From assembly GCF_028293085.1 (NCBI RefSeq), contig NZ_JAQGLC010000301.1:1-36299 (forward strand): a DNA stretch of 36,299 nt, written 5' to 3'. Below the pieces are notes generated by a model that ran no database searches, was not told the origin of the DNA, and was given only the letters and a program-made list of their open reading frames with translations. Within the stretch, counting starts at the first letter, position 1; each line of letters opens with the position of its first letter. This document shows positions 24,140 through 33,402 of the stretch, in pieces. A program made the translations under genes and the position numbers. This stretch comes from Sphingomonas bacterium (GTDB lineage: Bacteria > Pseudomonadota > Alphaproteobacteria > Sphingomonadales > Sphingomonadaceae).

Positions 24140-25266
24140 TGGCGGACGAATTCGGCGAAAAGACAGAAGCCCCAACACCCAAGCGCAAGCGCGAGGCCGC
24201 CGAGCAGGGCGATGTCCTCCGCTCCAGGGAGTTCGCGACCGCGCTGGTGGTGATGGCCGGCTGCGCCTGGCTCGCGCTCGCGGGTCCGTCGCTGGTCGCC
24301 GCGTTCAAGGCGGTGATGGCGTCGAGCTTCCAGTTCGGCCGCGCCGATATCGAGGATTTTTCGCCCTTCCGCCCCTTGCTCGATTCGGGCTGGAAGCTGG
24401 CGCCGTCGATCGGGTCGCTGTTCGCGGTGACGCTCGTCGCGGCGGTGTTGAGCCAGGCCGGCCTGGGTTCGCTGAGCTTCAACGGCACGCTGCTCGCACC
24501 CAAGGCGTCGCGGATCGATCCCGCTGCGGGGCTGAAGCGCATCCTCGGGCCGCAGGGCTGGATCGAGCTCGCCAAGTCATTGCTCAAGGTCGCGTTGCTC
24601 GGTTCGATCGGCGTCTACCTGCTGTTGTCGATCTCGAAGACCTCGATCGGGCTGCTCTCCTCGGACGTCGAGAGCGCGGTCGGCTCGCTCGGCGGCACGC
24701 TGATGGGGGTCATGTTCACCATGGCGGGCGGGCTGCTGATCATCGCCGGCGTGGACGTGCCGATCCAGATCATCCGGCTGCTGGGCAAGCTGCGCATGAC
24801 GAAGCAGGCGATCCGCGACGAGAACAAGGAAAGCGAAGGCTCGCCCGAAGCCAAGGGCGCGATCCGCGCGCGCCAGCGCGAAGTGATGAAGCGCGGCATG
24901 CGCCAGGCGGTGGCCGAGGCCCATGTCGTCCTGACCAACCCGACCCATTTCGCGGTCGCGCTGCGCTACGACCGGGCGAACGATCAGGTGCCGGTGGTGG
25001 TGGCGAAGGGCCGCGGCGTGATGGCGCTGGCGATCCGCGAGCTCGCCGCCGAATCCAAGGTGCCGATCCTCGAATATCCGTCGGTCGCCCGCGCCATCTA
25101 CTACACCAGCCGCGAGGGACAGGAGGTCCGCGACGATCTCTATCTCGCGATCGCGACGATCCTCGCCTTCGTCTTCGGCATCAACGTCCGGGCGGGCGGC
25201 AGCCCGCCGCCGGTCGCGGTGCCGCCGACCGCGCGGTTCGACGAAAACGGGGTGAAACAAAGCTAA
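24139..25266 (+). CDS. flhB: Flagellar export apparatus switch protein FlhB
   Basis: 375 aa; EKTEAPTPKRKREAAEQGDVLRSREF N-terminus; NPTH autocleavage motif in VVLTNPTHFAVALRYD. Confidence 0.98.
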   Translation: MADEFGEKTEAPTPKRKREAAEQGDVLRSREFATALVVMAGCAWLALAGPSLVAAFKAVMASSFQFGRADIEDFSPFRPLLDSGWKLAPSIGSLFAVTLVAAVLSQAGLGSLSFNGTLLAPKASRIDPAAGLKRILGPQGWIELAKSLLKVALLGSIGVYLLLSISKTSIGLLSSDVESAVGSLGGTLMGVMFTMAGGLLIIAGVDVPIQIIRLLGKLRMTKQAIRDENKESEGSPEAKGAIRARQREVMKRGMRQAVAEAHVVLTNPTHFAVALRYDRANDQVPVVVAKGRGVMALAIRELAAESKVPILEYPSVARAIYYTSREGQEVRDDLYLAIATILAFVFGINVRAGGSPPPVAVPPTARFDENGVKQS

Positions 25267-25290
25267 AGATTCGGGCCCGACGGCCGATAA
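25264..25290 (+). promoter_or_regulatory. Sigma28 (FliA) promoter of fliD
   Basis: TAAAGATT-N11-GCCGATAA, near-perfect match to TAAAGTTT-N11-GCCGATAA; begins at the flhB stop codon. Confidence 0.82.
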
Positions 25291-25322
25291 CATTGGTGAA
25301 GCTTCAAGGGTAGGAATGCATC

Positions 25323-26789
25323 GTGACTACGGCCGTATCGAGCACGCCCACACCGACCCCCTCGATCTCGAACACGCTCGGGGCAGGTTCCGGCGTGGAT
25401 TTCACGGCGCTCGCCAGCCAGCTCGTCGATGCCCAGTTCGCGCCCAAGCTTCAGGCGCTCACGGCCAACAACAACAAGCTCACCGCGCAGATCTCGGGCG
25501 TCAGCCAGATCAAGAGCGGCATCACCAATTTCTCGAGCAGCCTGACCACCCTGGTCAAGGGCGGGTCGCTCTCGACCCAGCCGACCAGCTCGAACACCTC
25601 GATCCTGACGACGACCGCCCTGGCCGGCGCCAAGCTCAACGGCTTTTCGGCCTCGGTCGAGGTGCGTCAGCTCGCCACCGCCCAATCGGTCTCGACAGGA
25701 ATCATTACCGACAAGACCGCCTCGGTCGGCACTGGCATGCTCACCCTGACGCTCGGCACCGCGACCGTCGCGGACGGCGCGATGACCGGCTTCGCCGCCG
25801 GCAGCGCCAGCCCGATCAACATCGCGATCACCTCGACCAATTCGAGCCTGACCGGCATCGCCGCCGCGATCAACGCGCGCAATGCCGGCGTCACCGCGAC
25901 CGTGGTCACCGACGTCGACGGGTCGCGCCTGTTGCTGAAGGGGCCTACCGGCGCAAGCCAGGCCTTCACCATGACGGCGACCGAAAATCCGGGTTTCGAG
26001 GGCCTGTCGTCGCTGAACGTCGGTGTCGGGGCGACCGGCACGACGATCGGCAGTTCCGCCAAGGACGCGATCGTCGCCATTGACGGGGTCGCGCTCAAGC
26101 GCCCGACCAACTCGATCAACGACCTGATCTCGGGCGTCCAGCTCGATCTCGTCGGTGCCGCGGTCGGCACGACGGTGACCCTGGGAACCGCATCGCCGAG
26201 CGCGAACATCTCGCAATCGGTCAGCGACTTCGTCGACACCTATAATCAGCTGCTCGCCGTGATGAAGCAGGAGACCGATCCGGCGAGCGGCTCGCTCTAC
26301 ACCGATCCGGCGGCGAAATCGCTCACCCGCGCGCTCGCCCAGCTGACTCTGACCAAGCTTTCGACGGCGACCGTGACCGGCGCGCCGACCACGCTGGCCG
26401 ATATCGGTGTCGCGACCAATCGTGACGGCACCCTCTCGGTCAATGCGGATCGGCTGTCGGCGGCGCTGACCAAATATCCCGCCGCGGTCGAGGCGATGTT
26501 CGCGGACGGTGGCACCGCGGCGAGCGGCAACGGCCTGGGGGCGGCGCTTGCCGCGATCTCGACCGCTGCGACCAGCACAACCTATGGCCTCGGCGCGAGC
26601 GCCGCGCGCTACACCAAGCTGCAATCGTCGATCGCCGACGATCAGGCCAAGATCACCGATCAGGAGGACAAGCTCCGCACCCGCCTGACCGCGCAGTTTG
26701 CCGCGACCGATGCGCGCGTTGCCTCGTACAAGGCCACCCAGGACTATCTCAAGCAACAGGTGGATGCCTGGAACTCGAGCAAGGGCTGA
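25323..26789 (+). CDS. fliD: Flagellar filament capping protein FliD
   Basis: 488 aa, GTG start; GSGVDFTALASQLVDAQFAPKLQALTANNNKLTAQISGVSQIKSGITNFSSSLTTL; followed by fliS. Confidence 0.93.
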   Translation: MTTAVSSTPTPTPSISNTLGAGSGVDFTALASQLVDAQFAPKLQALTANNNKLTAQISGVSQIKSGITNFSSSLTTLVKGGSLSTQPTSSNTSILTTTALAGAKLNGFSASVEVRQLATAQSVSTGIITDKTASVGTGMLTLTLGTATVADGAMTGFAAGSASPINIAITSTNSSLTGIAAAINARNAGVTATVVTDVDGSRLLLKGPTGASQAFTMTATENPGFEGLSSLNVGVGATGTTIGSSAKDAIVAIDGVALKRPTNSINDLISGVQLDLVGAAVGTTVTLGTASPSANISQSVSDFVDTYNQLLAVMKQETDPASGSLYTDPAAKSLTRALAQLTLTKLSTATVTGAPTTLADIGVATNRDGTLSVNADRLSAALTKYPAAVEAMFADGGTAASGNGLGAALAAISTAATSTTYGLGASAARYTKLQSSIADDQAKITDQEDKLRTRLTAQFAATDARVASYKATQDYLKQQVDAWNSSKG

Positions 26790-27187
26790 TGGGAAGCTAT
26801 GCCAGCATCCTGCGCGATCCGGATGCTACCTATCGCCAGATCGACCTTGTCGGCCGCACCACGGAGGCGGACGGCGCCGCGCTTATCCAGCTCCTCTACG
26901 AGGAAGCTGTCCACGCGCTGCGCGCCGCGGCCTGGGCGACCGAGCACCAGCAGCCCAAGACCAAGGTCGACAAGGTGACCCGCGCCACCGCCATCCTGTT
27001 CGCGCTCGAGGCGGGACTCGACCACGAAGCGGGCGGCGAGGTCGCGCAGACGCTTGCCCGGCTCTATGCCGGTGCGCGGCGGACGATCGTCGAAGCGAGC
27101 GTCGGCCAGGATCCGGCGCCCTTCCGCGATGTCGCGGCGATGCTCGACGAGATCGGCCAGGCCTGGCGCACCGTCCGCACCTCTTAG
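26789..27187 (+). CDS. fliS: Flagellin export chaperone FliS
   Basis: 132 aa; LIQLLYEEAVHALRAAAWA...KVDKVTRATAILFALEAGLDHEAGGEVAQTLARLY. Confidence 0.88.
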   Translation: MGSYASILRDPDATYRQIDLVGRTTEADGAALIQLLYEEAVHALRAAAWATEHQQPKTKVDKVTRATAILFALEAGLDHEAGGEVAQTLARLYAGARRTIVEASVGQDPAPFRDVAAMLDEIGQAWRTVRTS

Positions 27188-27262
27188 GTTGCGGCGCGGT
27201 TAACCAAATCGTGACCCGGCGGGCGTTAGAATGTCCCTGCCAATATCATGGGACCTTGCCTG

Positions 27263-27877
27263 ATGGAGCTTTTCGGCAATCTGGAATCGGCCTCGATCCG
27301 CCGCGGGCCGGTGCGTACGATCCTTGCCGTCGATGACAGCCGGACCAACCTCAACGTGCTCGGACGGCGCCTCGCTCATCTCGGCTACCTCACCGCGCTC
27401 AGCGACAATGGCGTCGAGGCGCTCGACCTGATCGCCGCGCGGGGTTTCGACCTCGTCCTGCTCGACATGGTGATGCCGCGCATGTCCGGCGTCCATGTTC
27501 TCACCGAAATCCGCGGCAGCCGCGACACCGCCGATCTGCCCGTCATCATGCTCACCGGGCGCAGCGATCCCGCCGCCGCGGTCGAGGCGCTGGCCGCGGG
27601 CGCCGACGACCATGTCGCCAAGCCCTTTGCCTTCGAGGTGCTCGCTGCGCGAATCGAGCGGGTGCTGGAACGCGCGCGCCGGATCGCCGACCTGAAGCGC
27701 TCCAACGCCACGCTGGATGCGCGCATCGCCGCTCGCGCCATGGAGCTGGGCGAAGCGAAGACGGCGCTCGCCGCCACCCGCGCCGACCGTCAGCGGCTGA
27801 TCGCCTCGATCCAGGCGCTCAACGACGAGGTCGAGCGGCTCACCGCCCAAACCAGTGGCGGCGCACAAAATAGATGA
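27263..27877 (+). CDS. Single-receiver response regulator with C-terminal coiled coil
   Basis: ILAVDDSRTNLNVLGRRLAHLGY...FDLVLLDMVMPRMSGVHVLTEIR...PVIMLTG...AGADDHVAKPF; no output domain recognised; alternative start at 27248. Confidence 0.88.
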   Translation: MELFGNLESASIRRGPVRTILAVDDSRTNLNVLGRRLAHLGYLTALSDNGVEALDLIAARGFDLVLLDMVMPRMSGVHVLTEIRGSRDTADLPVIMLTGRSDPAAAVEALAAGADDHVAKPFAFEVLAARIERVLERARRIADLKRSNATLDARIAARAMELGEAKTALAATRADRQRLIASIQALNDEVERLTAQTSGGAQNR

Positions 27878-28793
27878 CGATCACGACCGAGATCACCGTG
27901 CAGACCGCGGTGATCGCGTCGAATGCCCAGGGTTCCTCCGCATAAGGCAGGCCTTTGACGTTCATCCCGTACAGGCCGGTGAGGAAGGTCAGAGGCAGGA
28001 AGATCATCGCCGCGATCGAGATGATCAGCGCGCGGCTGTCGATCTGCTCGGCGCGCAGGTCGGTCAGTGCTTCGTGCATCAGCGCGGCGCGCTCGCGGAT
28101 GCTCTCCAGTTCCTCCGCCATGCGCGCGGCACGATCGGCGGCGGCGTTGAGGTGGAGGCGGTCGTCGTCCTGCAGCCATGCGCACGGCAGCGCCGCCAGC
28201 TTTTCGAGCGCGGCGCGCTGCGGCGCAAGGAAGCGGCGATAGCCGATCGCGGCGACGCGCACCTTGGTGACATGGCGGCGCAACTCGAACACCTTGTCGG
28301 CATCGAGATCGGCCTCGCAATCGTCGAGCGTGTCGCCGAGATCGGCGACGTCGGGATCGAGGTTGGCGGTGATCGCGGTGGCGAATTCGGCGATCAGGTC
28401 GCCGGGGTCGCGGATCTCGCCGCCCTCGATCGCCTCGACGACATCGTCCACGGCGATCAGGGCGCGCCGTGTGACCGAGATCACCCGCCCGGCCGTCGCC
28501 CAGATCCTGACCGAGGCGAGTGGATCGGAGGAGGTCGTCTCCTCGCTCGAGCGGCCGCGCATGTTGAGGAACGCACCCTCGCCCAGCGCATCGCAGCGCG
28601 GGCGCGTCTCGGTCGCGGTCAGCGCGTCGACGATATAATCGGGCGCCTTGGCTTCGTCGGTCAGCCACGCCTGGGCATGCTCGTTATTGGTGGTCAGATG
28701 GACCCAGATCAGGTCGGCCTCACTGGCCAATGCCTGCTTGATCTCGACCCGCTCGGCCTTGCCGCCCTGCACCCGATACGCAAAACCGCTCAT
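27840..28793 (-). CDS. CorA/ZntB-family divalent cation transporter
   Basis: 317 aa; C-terminal two TM helices with LPLTFLTGLYGMNVKGLPY (GMN motif). Confidence 0.88.
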   Translation of the reverse strand: MSGFAYRVQGGKAERVEIKQALASEADLIWVHLTTNNEHAQAWLTDEAKAPDYIVDALTATETRPRCDALGEGAFLNMRGRSSEETTSSDPLASVRIWATAGRVISVTRRALIAVDDVVEAIEGGEIRDPGDLIAEFATAITANLDPDVADLGDTLDDCEADLDADKVFELRRHVTKVRVAAIGYRRFLAPQRAALEKLAALPCAWLQDDDRLHLNAAADRAARMAEELESIRERAALMHEALTDLRAEQIDSRALIISIAAMIFLPLTFLTGLYGMNVKGLPYAEEPWAFDAITAVCTVISVVIVIYFVRRHWFGR

Positions 28794-29560
28794 GCCATCT
28801 CCATATAGATTGCTAGTCCCGGACCAGGCTCAACCGGCGATTCGGTGCAAATGATCCGTACGGCATCGGCGCGCGCGCGGTCGAGGATCGCGGCCGGCAC
28901 GTCATGGCGATGGTAGAGGCGGTCGGCGAGCCCAAGCAGACGCGCCTCACGGATCGTCAGGTCGTCGGGGTCGGCAGAGCGCGGGCGGATCGTGACGGCG
29001 CGGTCGCGCGGGGCGGCCTCCGCTTCGGCCAGCCAATCGTCCACCGCACCCGATGTCGCGGTCAGCGGATCGAGCGCGCCACCAGCCGCGAGGGCCGCGC
29101 CCAACGCGCGCCGGCGATTGTCGCTCTCGGGAAACTTCTCCCGCAACGCAGCCCGGGCGGCACGCAAGGCGTTCGCCAGGCCTCCCAGTCCGGCGGGCAC
29201 GATCGCTTCGAGTCGCTGGCGGAGCGCGGCTGCCAGCCCCGCCGACGCGCCGCCCGTGCCGATCGCGATCAGCACCGGATCGCGGTCGATGATCGCCGGG
29301 AGGGTGAAGTCGCACCAATCCGGCCGATCGACCGCGTTGACGAGGACGCCCCGCGCCTTGAGTCGTGCGACCGCCTCGCCGGCAAGTCGCTCGTCGGCGA
29401 TCGCCACTACCGCCAGCACGGCATCGGCGCCCTCGTCGCCGATCACGGCACCGGCGCGCTCCAGCAGGCGCCGCTTGGCATCCGCCGCCTCGCCGTCGCC
29501 CAGCAGAATCACCGGCCGGCCCGCCAGCCGCACGAACAGCGGCAGGCTGTGCAGGGTCAC
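28790..29560 (-). CDS. Precorrin-2 dehydrogenase/sirohydrochlorin ferrochelatase (CysG N-terminal/Met8-like)
   Basis: LPLFVRLAGRPVILLGDGEAADAKRRLLERAGA...VNAVDRPDWCDFTLPAIIDRDPVLIAIGTGGASAGLAAALRQRLE; GTG at 29560 (GTGA overlap with lysA) preferred over 29572. Confidence 0.85.
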   Translation of the reverse strand: MTLHSLPLFVRLAGRPVILLGDGEAADAKRRLLERAGAVIGDEGADAVLAVVAIADERLAGEAVARLKARGVLVNAVDRPDWCDFTLPAIIDRDPVLIAIGTGGASAGLAAALRQRLEAIVPAGLGGLANALRAARAALREKFPESDNRRRALGAALAAGGALDPLTATSGAVDDWLAEAEAAPRDRAVTIRPRSADPDDLTIREARLLGLADRLYHRHDVPAAILDRARADAVRIICTESPVEPGPGLAIYMEMA

Positions 29561-30819
29561 GCGGTCAGCCACTCCGGCAACCGCTCGGCGGCGATGATCG
29601 TCTCGGGCTCGATCCGGTCGGCGACGACGGCATATCTGTCGCCGTCGACCATCACCTCGGGGATCAGAGCGCGGCTGTTATAGGTGCTGGCCATGGTCGC
29701 GCCATAGGCGCCGGCGGTGCGGAAGATCGCGAGGTCGCCCGATTTCACCGCGTCGATCTCGCGCGCCATGGCGAAGGTGTCGCCGCTCTCGCACACGGGT
29801 CCCGCGATATTGGCGATCATCCTTTCGCCGGTCGGCCGGACGGCGGCGAAATCATGCCACGCGTCGTAGAGCGCAGGGCGCATGAGATCGTTCATCGCCG
29901 CGTCGACGATCACATAAGGGTTCGCAACGCCGGGCTTCACCCAGATCACCCTGGTGAGCAGCACGCCGGCATTGCCCGCGATCACGCGGCCGGGCTCGAA
30001 CATCAGCGTGACGTTCCACCCTCTGGTCACCCGCGCGACCATCGCGCCATAATCGGCCGGGCTCGGCGGATTGTCGCCAGCCTTGTAGGGGACGCCGAGA
30101 CCGCCGCCGAGATCGACCCGTTCGATCGGGTGGCTGGCGGCGCGCAGTTGCGCGACCAGCTCGCCGACACGGGCGTAGGCCGCTTCGAGCGGGGCAAGAT
30201 CGAAGAGCTGGCTGCCGATATGGATGGCGATCCCGCGCATCGCGAGTCCGGGCAGCGCGGCGAGGCGGGCATAGATCGCCGGGGCCTGGTCGATCGGCAC
30301 GCCGAACTTGTTCTCGCGCTTGCCGGTCGAGATCTTGGCATGAGTGCCGGCATCGACATCGGGGTTCACCCGCAAGGTTGCATTGGCGCGGATGCCCATT
30401 GCGGCGGCAAGGCCGGACAGCGCCTCGCCCTCCTCCTCCAGCTCGAGATTGAACTGGCCGAGCCCGGCATCGAGCGCGCGCTGGAGCTCGGCGCGGGTCT
30501 TGCCGACGCCCGAGAAGACCACGTCCTCGGCTTTCATCCCCGCGGCCAACGCGCGTGCGAGCTCGCCGCCCGAGACGACGTCGGCGCCATAGCCCTCGTC
30601 CGCCAGCACTTTCAGCACCGCGAGATTGGGGTTGGCCTTGATCGCATAGGCGAAATGGGCGCGCTCGACGCCGGCCAGGCCGTCGCGGAACACGCGGGCA
30701 TGCCGGGTCAGCGTCGCCCGCGAATAGACATAGACAGGGGTGCCGACATTGGCCGCGATCAGGTCGAGCGGAACGCCCTCGGCGTGCATCGCGCCGTCGA
30801 TTAGACTGAAATGATCCAT
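29557..30819 (-). CDS. lysA: Diaminopimelate decarboxylase LysA
   Basis: 420 aa; ANVGTPVYVYSRATLTRHARVFRDGL, HFAYAIKANPNLAVLKVL, CESGDTFA, GAYGATMASTYNSR. Confidence 0.97.
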   Translation of the reverse strand: MDHFSLIDGAMHAEGVPLDLIAANVGTPVYVYSRATLTRHARVFRDGLAGVERAHFAYAIKANPNLAVLKVLADEGYGADVVSGGELARALAAGMKAEDVVFSGVGKTRAELQRALDAGLGQFNLELEEEGEALSGLAAAMGIRANATLRVNPDVDAGTHAKISTGKRENKFGVPIDQAPAIYARLAALPGLAMRGIAIHIGSQLFDLAPLEAAYARVGELVAQLRAASHPIERVDLGGGLGVPYKAGDNPPSPADYGAMVARVTRGWNVTLMFEPGRVIAGNAGVLLTRVIWVKPGVANPYVIVDAAMNDLMRPALYDAWHDFAAVRPTGERMIANIAGPVCESGDTFAMAREIDAVKSGDLAIFRTAGAYGATMASTYNSRALIPEVMVDGDRYAVVADRIEPETIIAAERLPEWLTA

Positions 30820-30823
30820 GGGT

Positions 30824-31060
30824 TCAGCTTGGTGGGAGGTCGAAATCGTCGCTGCGGCGGTCCTCGGAATTCCTGAGAAGCTCGTCGCTGCGGGCGGGGC
30901 GCGCCTGGTTGCTCGGTTTCAGCAACTGTTCGGCGGTCGGCGCCGTCTTCGCGCCATAGGGCGCGGGCGGCAGCGCTTCGCCTTTCTGCGGCTGCAGGCC
31001 TTTCGACGCACCACAGCCCGACAGCACCAGCGCGGCACCCAGCAAAATGGCGATCCTCAT
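30824..31060 (-). CDS. Small lipoprotein, LptM-like
   Basis: 78 aa; lipobox [17 protein letters not shown]; located between argH and lysA, ATGA overlap with argH. Confidence 0.65.
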   Translation of the reverse strand: MRIAILLGAALVLSGCGASKGLQPQKGEALPPAPYGAKTAPTAEQLLKPSNQARPARSDELLRNSEDRRSDDFDLPPS

Positions 31061-32427
31061 GGCTCGTTTCCCTTCTTCGCCGCAGCGATTGCGGCGCGTA
31101 CCCGTGCCGGCGCGGTGCCGCCGAAACTCGTCCGGCTCGCGACCGACGCGTCGACGCTCAGCACGTCATAGACGCGTTCGTCGATCCGCGCATCGATTGC
31201 CTGCAGATCGGCGATCGAAACTTTGTCGAGCGCCACCCCGAGCTCCTCCGCGCGCTTCACCGCGCGGCCGGTGATATGATGCGCCTCGCGGAACGGCACC
31301 CCGGCCTCGCGCACCAGCCAGTCGGCCAGATCGGTCGCGGTGGAAAAGCCGGCTTCAGCCAGCCCGCGCATCCGATCGGTGCGGAAGGTCGCGCTCTCCA
31401 CCATGCCGGTCATCGCCGCGATCGACAGCGCGAGCAGGTCGTGCGCCTCGAACACCGGCGGCTTGTCGTCCTGCATGTCCTTCGAATAGGCCAGCGGCAG
31501 GCCCTTCATCGTGATCATCAGCGCGGTCAGGCAGCCGATGATCCGCCCGGAATGGCCGCGCACCAGCTCGGCGGCGTCGGGGTTGCGCTTCTGCGGCATG
31601 ATCGATGAGCCGGTCGACCATTGATCCGACAGCGAGACGAAGCCGAACGGTTGCGACGCCCAGAGGATGAATTCCTCGGCGAGCCGCGACAGATGCAGCG
31701 CGCATTGGGCGGCGGCGGTCAGATATTCGATCGCGAAATCACGGTCGGAGACGCCGTCGAGCGAATTGCGCGTCGGGCCGTCGAAGCCGAGGGCGGTCGC
31801 CGTCATGTCGCGGTCGATCGGAAAGCCGGTGCCGGCCAGCGCGGTGGAGCCGAGCGGGCACAGGTTCATCCGTGCGCGCGCGTCGGTGAAACGGCTGCGG
31901 TCGCGCGCGATCATCTCGTGATAGGCCATCAGGTGATGGCCGAGCGTCACCGGCTGGGCGCTCTGGAGATGGGTGAAGCCGGGCATCACGCTCGCGGCAT
32001 GTTCCTCGGCACGGGCGAGCAGTGCCTGCTGGAAATGGAACAGCCCGTCATCGACCGCGTCGATCGCGTCGCGCACCCAGAGCTTGAAGTCGGTCGCGAC
32101 CTGGTCGTTGCGCGAGCGCGCGGTGTGAAGCCGCCCCGCGACCGGGCCGATCGCCTCGGCCAACCGCGCCTCGGACTGCATATGGATGTCCTCGAGCGTC
32201 AGGTCCTCGGCGACGCCGTTTGCCTCATAGCCGGCCGCAACCATGTCGAGCCCGGCCGAGATCGCCGCGGCATCCTCTGTGGAGATGATGCCCTGCGCGC
32301 CGAGCATCGCGGCGTGCGCCTTCGAGCCCGCGACGTCCTGCCGCCAGAGACGCTTGTCGAACGGGATCGAGGCATTTATCTCGCGCATCACCGCCGCCGG
32401 CCCTTCGGCGAAGCGGCCGCCCCACAT
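31057..32427 (-). CDS. argH: Argininosuccinate lyase ArgH
   Basis: ATG at 32427: [28 protein letters not shown]; signature [19 protein letters not shown]. Confidence 0.97.
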   Translation of the reverse strand: MWGGRFAEGPAAVMREINASIPFDKRLWRQDVAGSKAHAAMLGAQGIISTEDAAAISAGLDMVAAGYEANGVAEDLTLEDIHMQSEARLAEAIGPVAGRLHTARSRNDQVATDFKLWVRDAIDAVDDGLFHFQQALLARAEEHAASVMPGFTHLQSAQPVTLGHHLMAYHEMIARDRSRFTDARARMNLCPLGSTALAGTGFPIDRDMTATALGFDGPTRNSLDGVSDRDFAIEYLTAAAQCALHLSRLAEEFILWASQPFGFVSLSDQWSTGSSIMPQKRNPDAAELVRGHSGRIIGCLTALMITMKGLPLAYSKDMQDDKPPVFEAHDLLALSIAAMTGMVESATFRTDRMRGLAEAGFSTATDLADWLVREAGVPFREAHHITGRAVKRAEELGVALDKVSIADLQAIDARIDERVYDVLSVDASVASRTSFGGTAPARVRAAIAAAKKGNEP

Positions 32428-32443
32428 GGCATTGGATGCGTCT

Positions 32444-33043
32444 ATGTCCTTCCGCTCGACGATCGTGCCGCTCCTGATGCTGGGCCTGTTGGCGGGCTGC
32501 GATAGGCAAGTCTCCGCGCCGGAGCAAGCAAAGGCCTCGCCGGCCGTACCGGCAACGCCCGCGCCGCCGCCAGGCCCGAAGGAAGGCGAGAAGGTGATCG
32601 TCGACACGATCGGCACGCTCGACCGCACCCACAAGGGTGAGGCGGCACCGGCGATACCCTTCAAGGGGCCCGACGGCCACCCGACCTCGGTCGCCGCCTT
32701 CCATGGCAAGCCGGTGCTGCTCAATCTCTGGGCGACCTGGTGCGCGCCCTGCGTCGCCGAGATGCCGACGCTCGACGGCTTGGCGAAGGACATGACGGTG
32801 GTGGCGGTGAGCCAGGATCTGGGTTCGGGCGGGGCGCAAAAGGTGGCATCCTTCTTCGGCACCAGGGGCTTCACGCGGCTGAAGCCCTATCTCGATCCCG
32901 ATGTGGGCCTGAGCGTCGGCTATAATGCCGAGCTGCCGACCAGCATCCTGTACGATTCGACCGGCCATGAAGTATGGCGGATGACCGGCGGGATGGACTG
33001 GTCGACTCCATCGGCCCGCGAGTTGCTCGCCGAAGCGAAATAG
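32444..33043 (+). CDS. TlpA/ResA-like thioredoxin-fold lipoprotein
   Basis: [19 protein letters not shown] lipobox; [28 protein letters not shown] (CAPC active site). Alternative ATG at 32426. Confidence 0.9.
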   Translation: MSFRSTIVPLLMLGLLAGCDRQVSAPEQAKASPAVPATPAPPPGPKEGEKVIVDTIGTLDRTHKGEAAPAIPFKGPDGHPTSVAAFHGKPVLLNLWATWCAPCVAEMPTLDGLAKDMTVVAVSQDLGSGGAQKVASFFGTRGFTRLKPYLDPDVGLSVGYNAELPTSILYDSTGHEVWRMTGGMDWSTPSARELLAEAK

Positions 33044-33064
33044 CGACCAAGGTCGTCGCGCTTT

Positions 33065-33111
33065 TCCCTGTTCCGGGCCGATAACAGGGAAGGCCTGTCC
33101 AGGAACAGGGA
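33065..33111. repeat. Competing inverted repeats (TCCCTGTT / AACAGGGA / GGAACAGGGA)
   Basis: TCCCTGTTCC (33065-33074) can pair with AACAGGGA (33083-33090) or GGAACAGGGA (33102-33111). Confidence 0.55.
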
Positions 33112-33319
33112 CGGAGGCGTCGACGCGACCGTCATGGGAAAGAGCACGCGGGTTTATGGAGACCCGCGAGTCGCACGATGCGGCAATTCGGACCGCGGTT
33201 GAATCAACCCGCCGCTGAACAGCCTTTCGGCCACGCCCGAGAGAACCCCCTTTCGTGGCATTTTTGCATCATGCCCGGCGATCTCCGGCCGAAGCGGACC
33301 CACACCGGCGTGCAACGGC

Positions 33320-33348
33320 TTGACGCCTGCGGATCGCGCCCGTAGGAA
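33320..33348 (+). promoter_or_regulatory. Candidate housekeeping promoter for the TonB-dependent receptor
   Basis: TTGACG-N17-TAGGAA. Confidence 0.45.
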
Positions 33349-33358
33349 TGCCTCGATT

Positions 33359-33402
33359 CCCGATCCTATATGATATCAAATCACAAATAAGATCGGATCG
33401 GG
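33359..33402. repeat. Inverted repeat with AT-rich centre in the receptor leader
   Basis: CCCGATCC ... GGATCGGG with a 28-nt AT-rich spacer (TATATGATATCAAATCACAAATAA...). Confidence 0.45.

Noticed and set aside
25263-26756. 497-aa minus-strand ORF opposite fliD
   Set aside because: Shadow ORF; FliD on the plus strand has family motifs and a sigma28 promoter.
33076-33083. GCCGATAA as a sigma28 -10 element
   Set aside because: No TAAA-like -35 at the correct spacing (GCGC instead); lies in the loop of an inverted repeat.
33253-33268. TGGCATTTTTGCAT as a sigma54 promoter
   Set aside because: GG and GC elements are too close together for the -24/-12 spacing.
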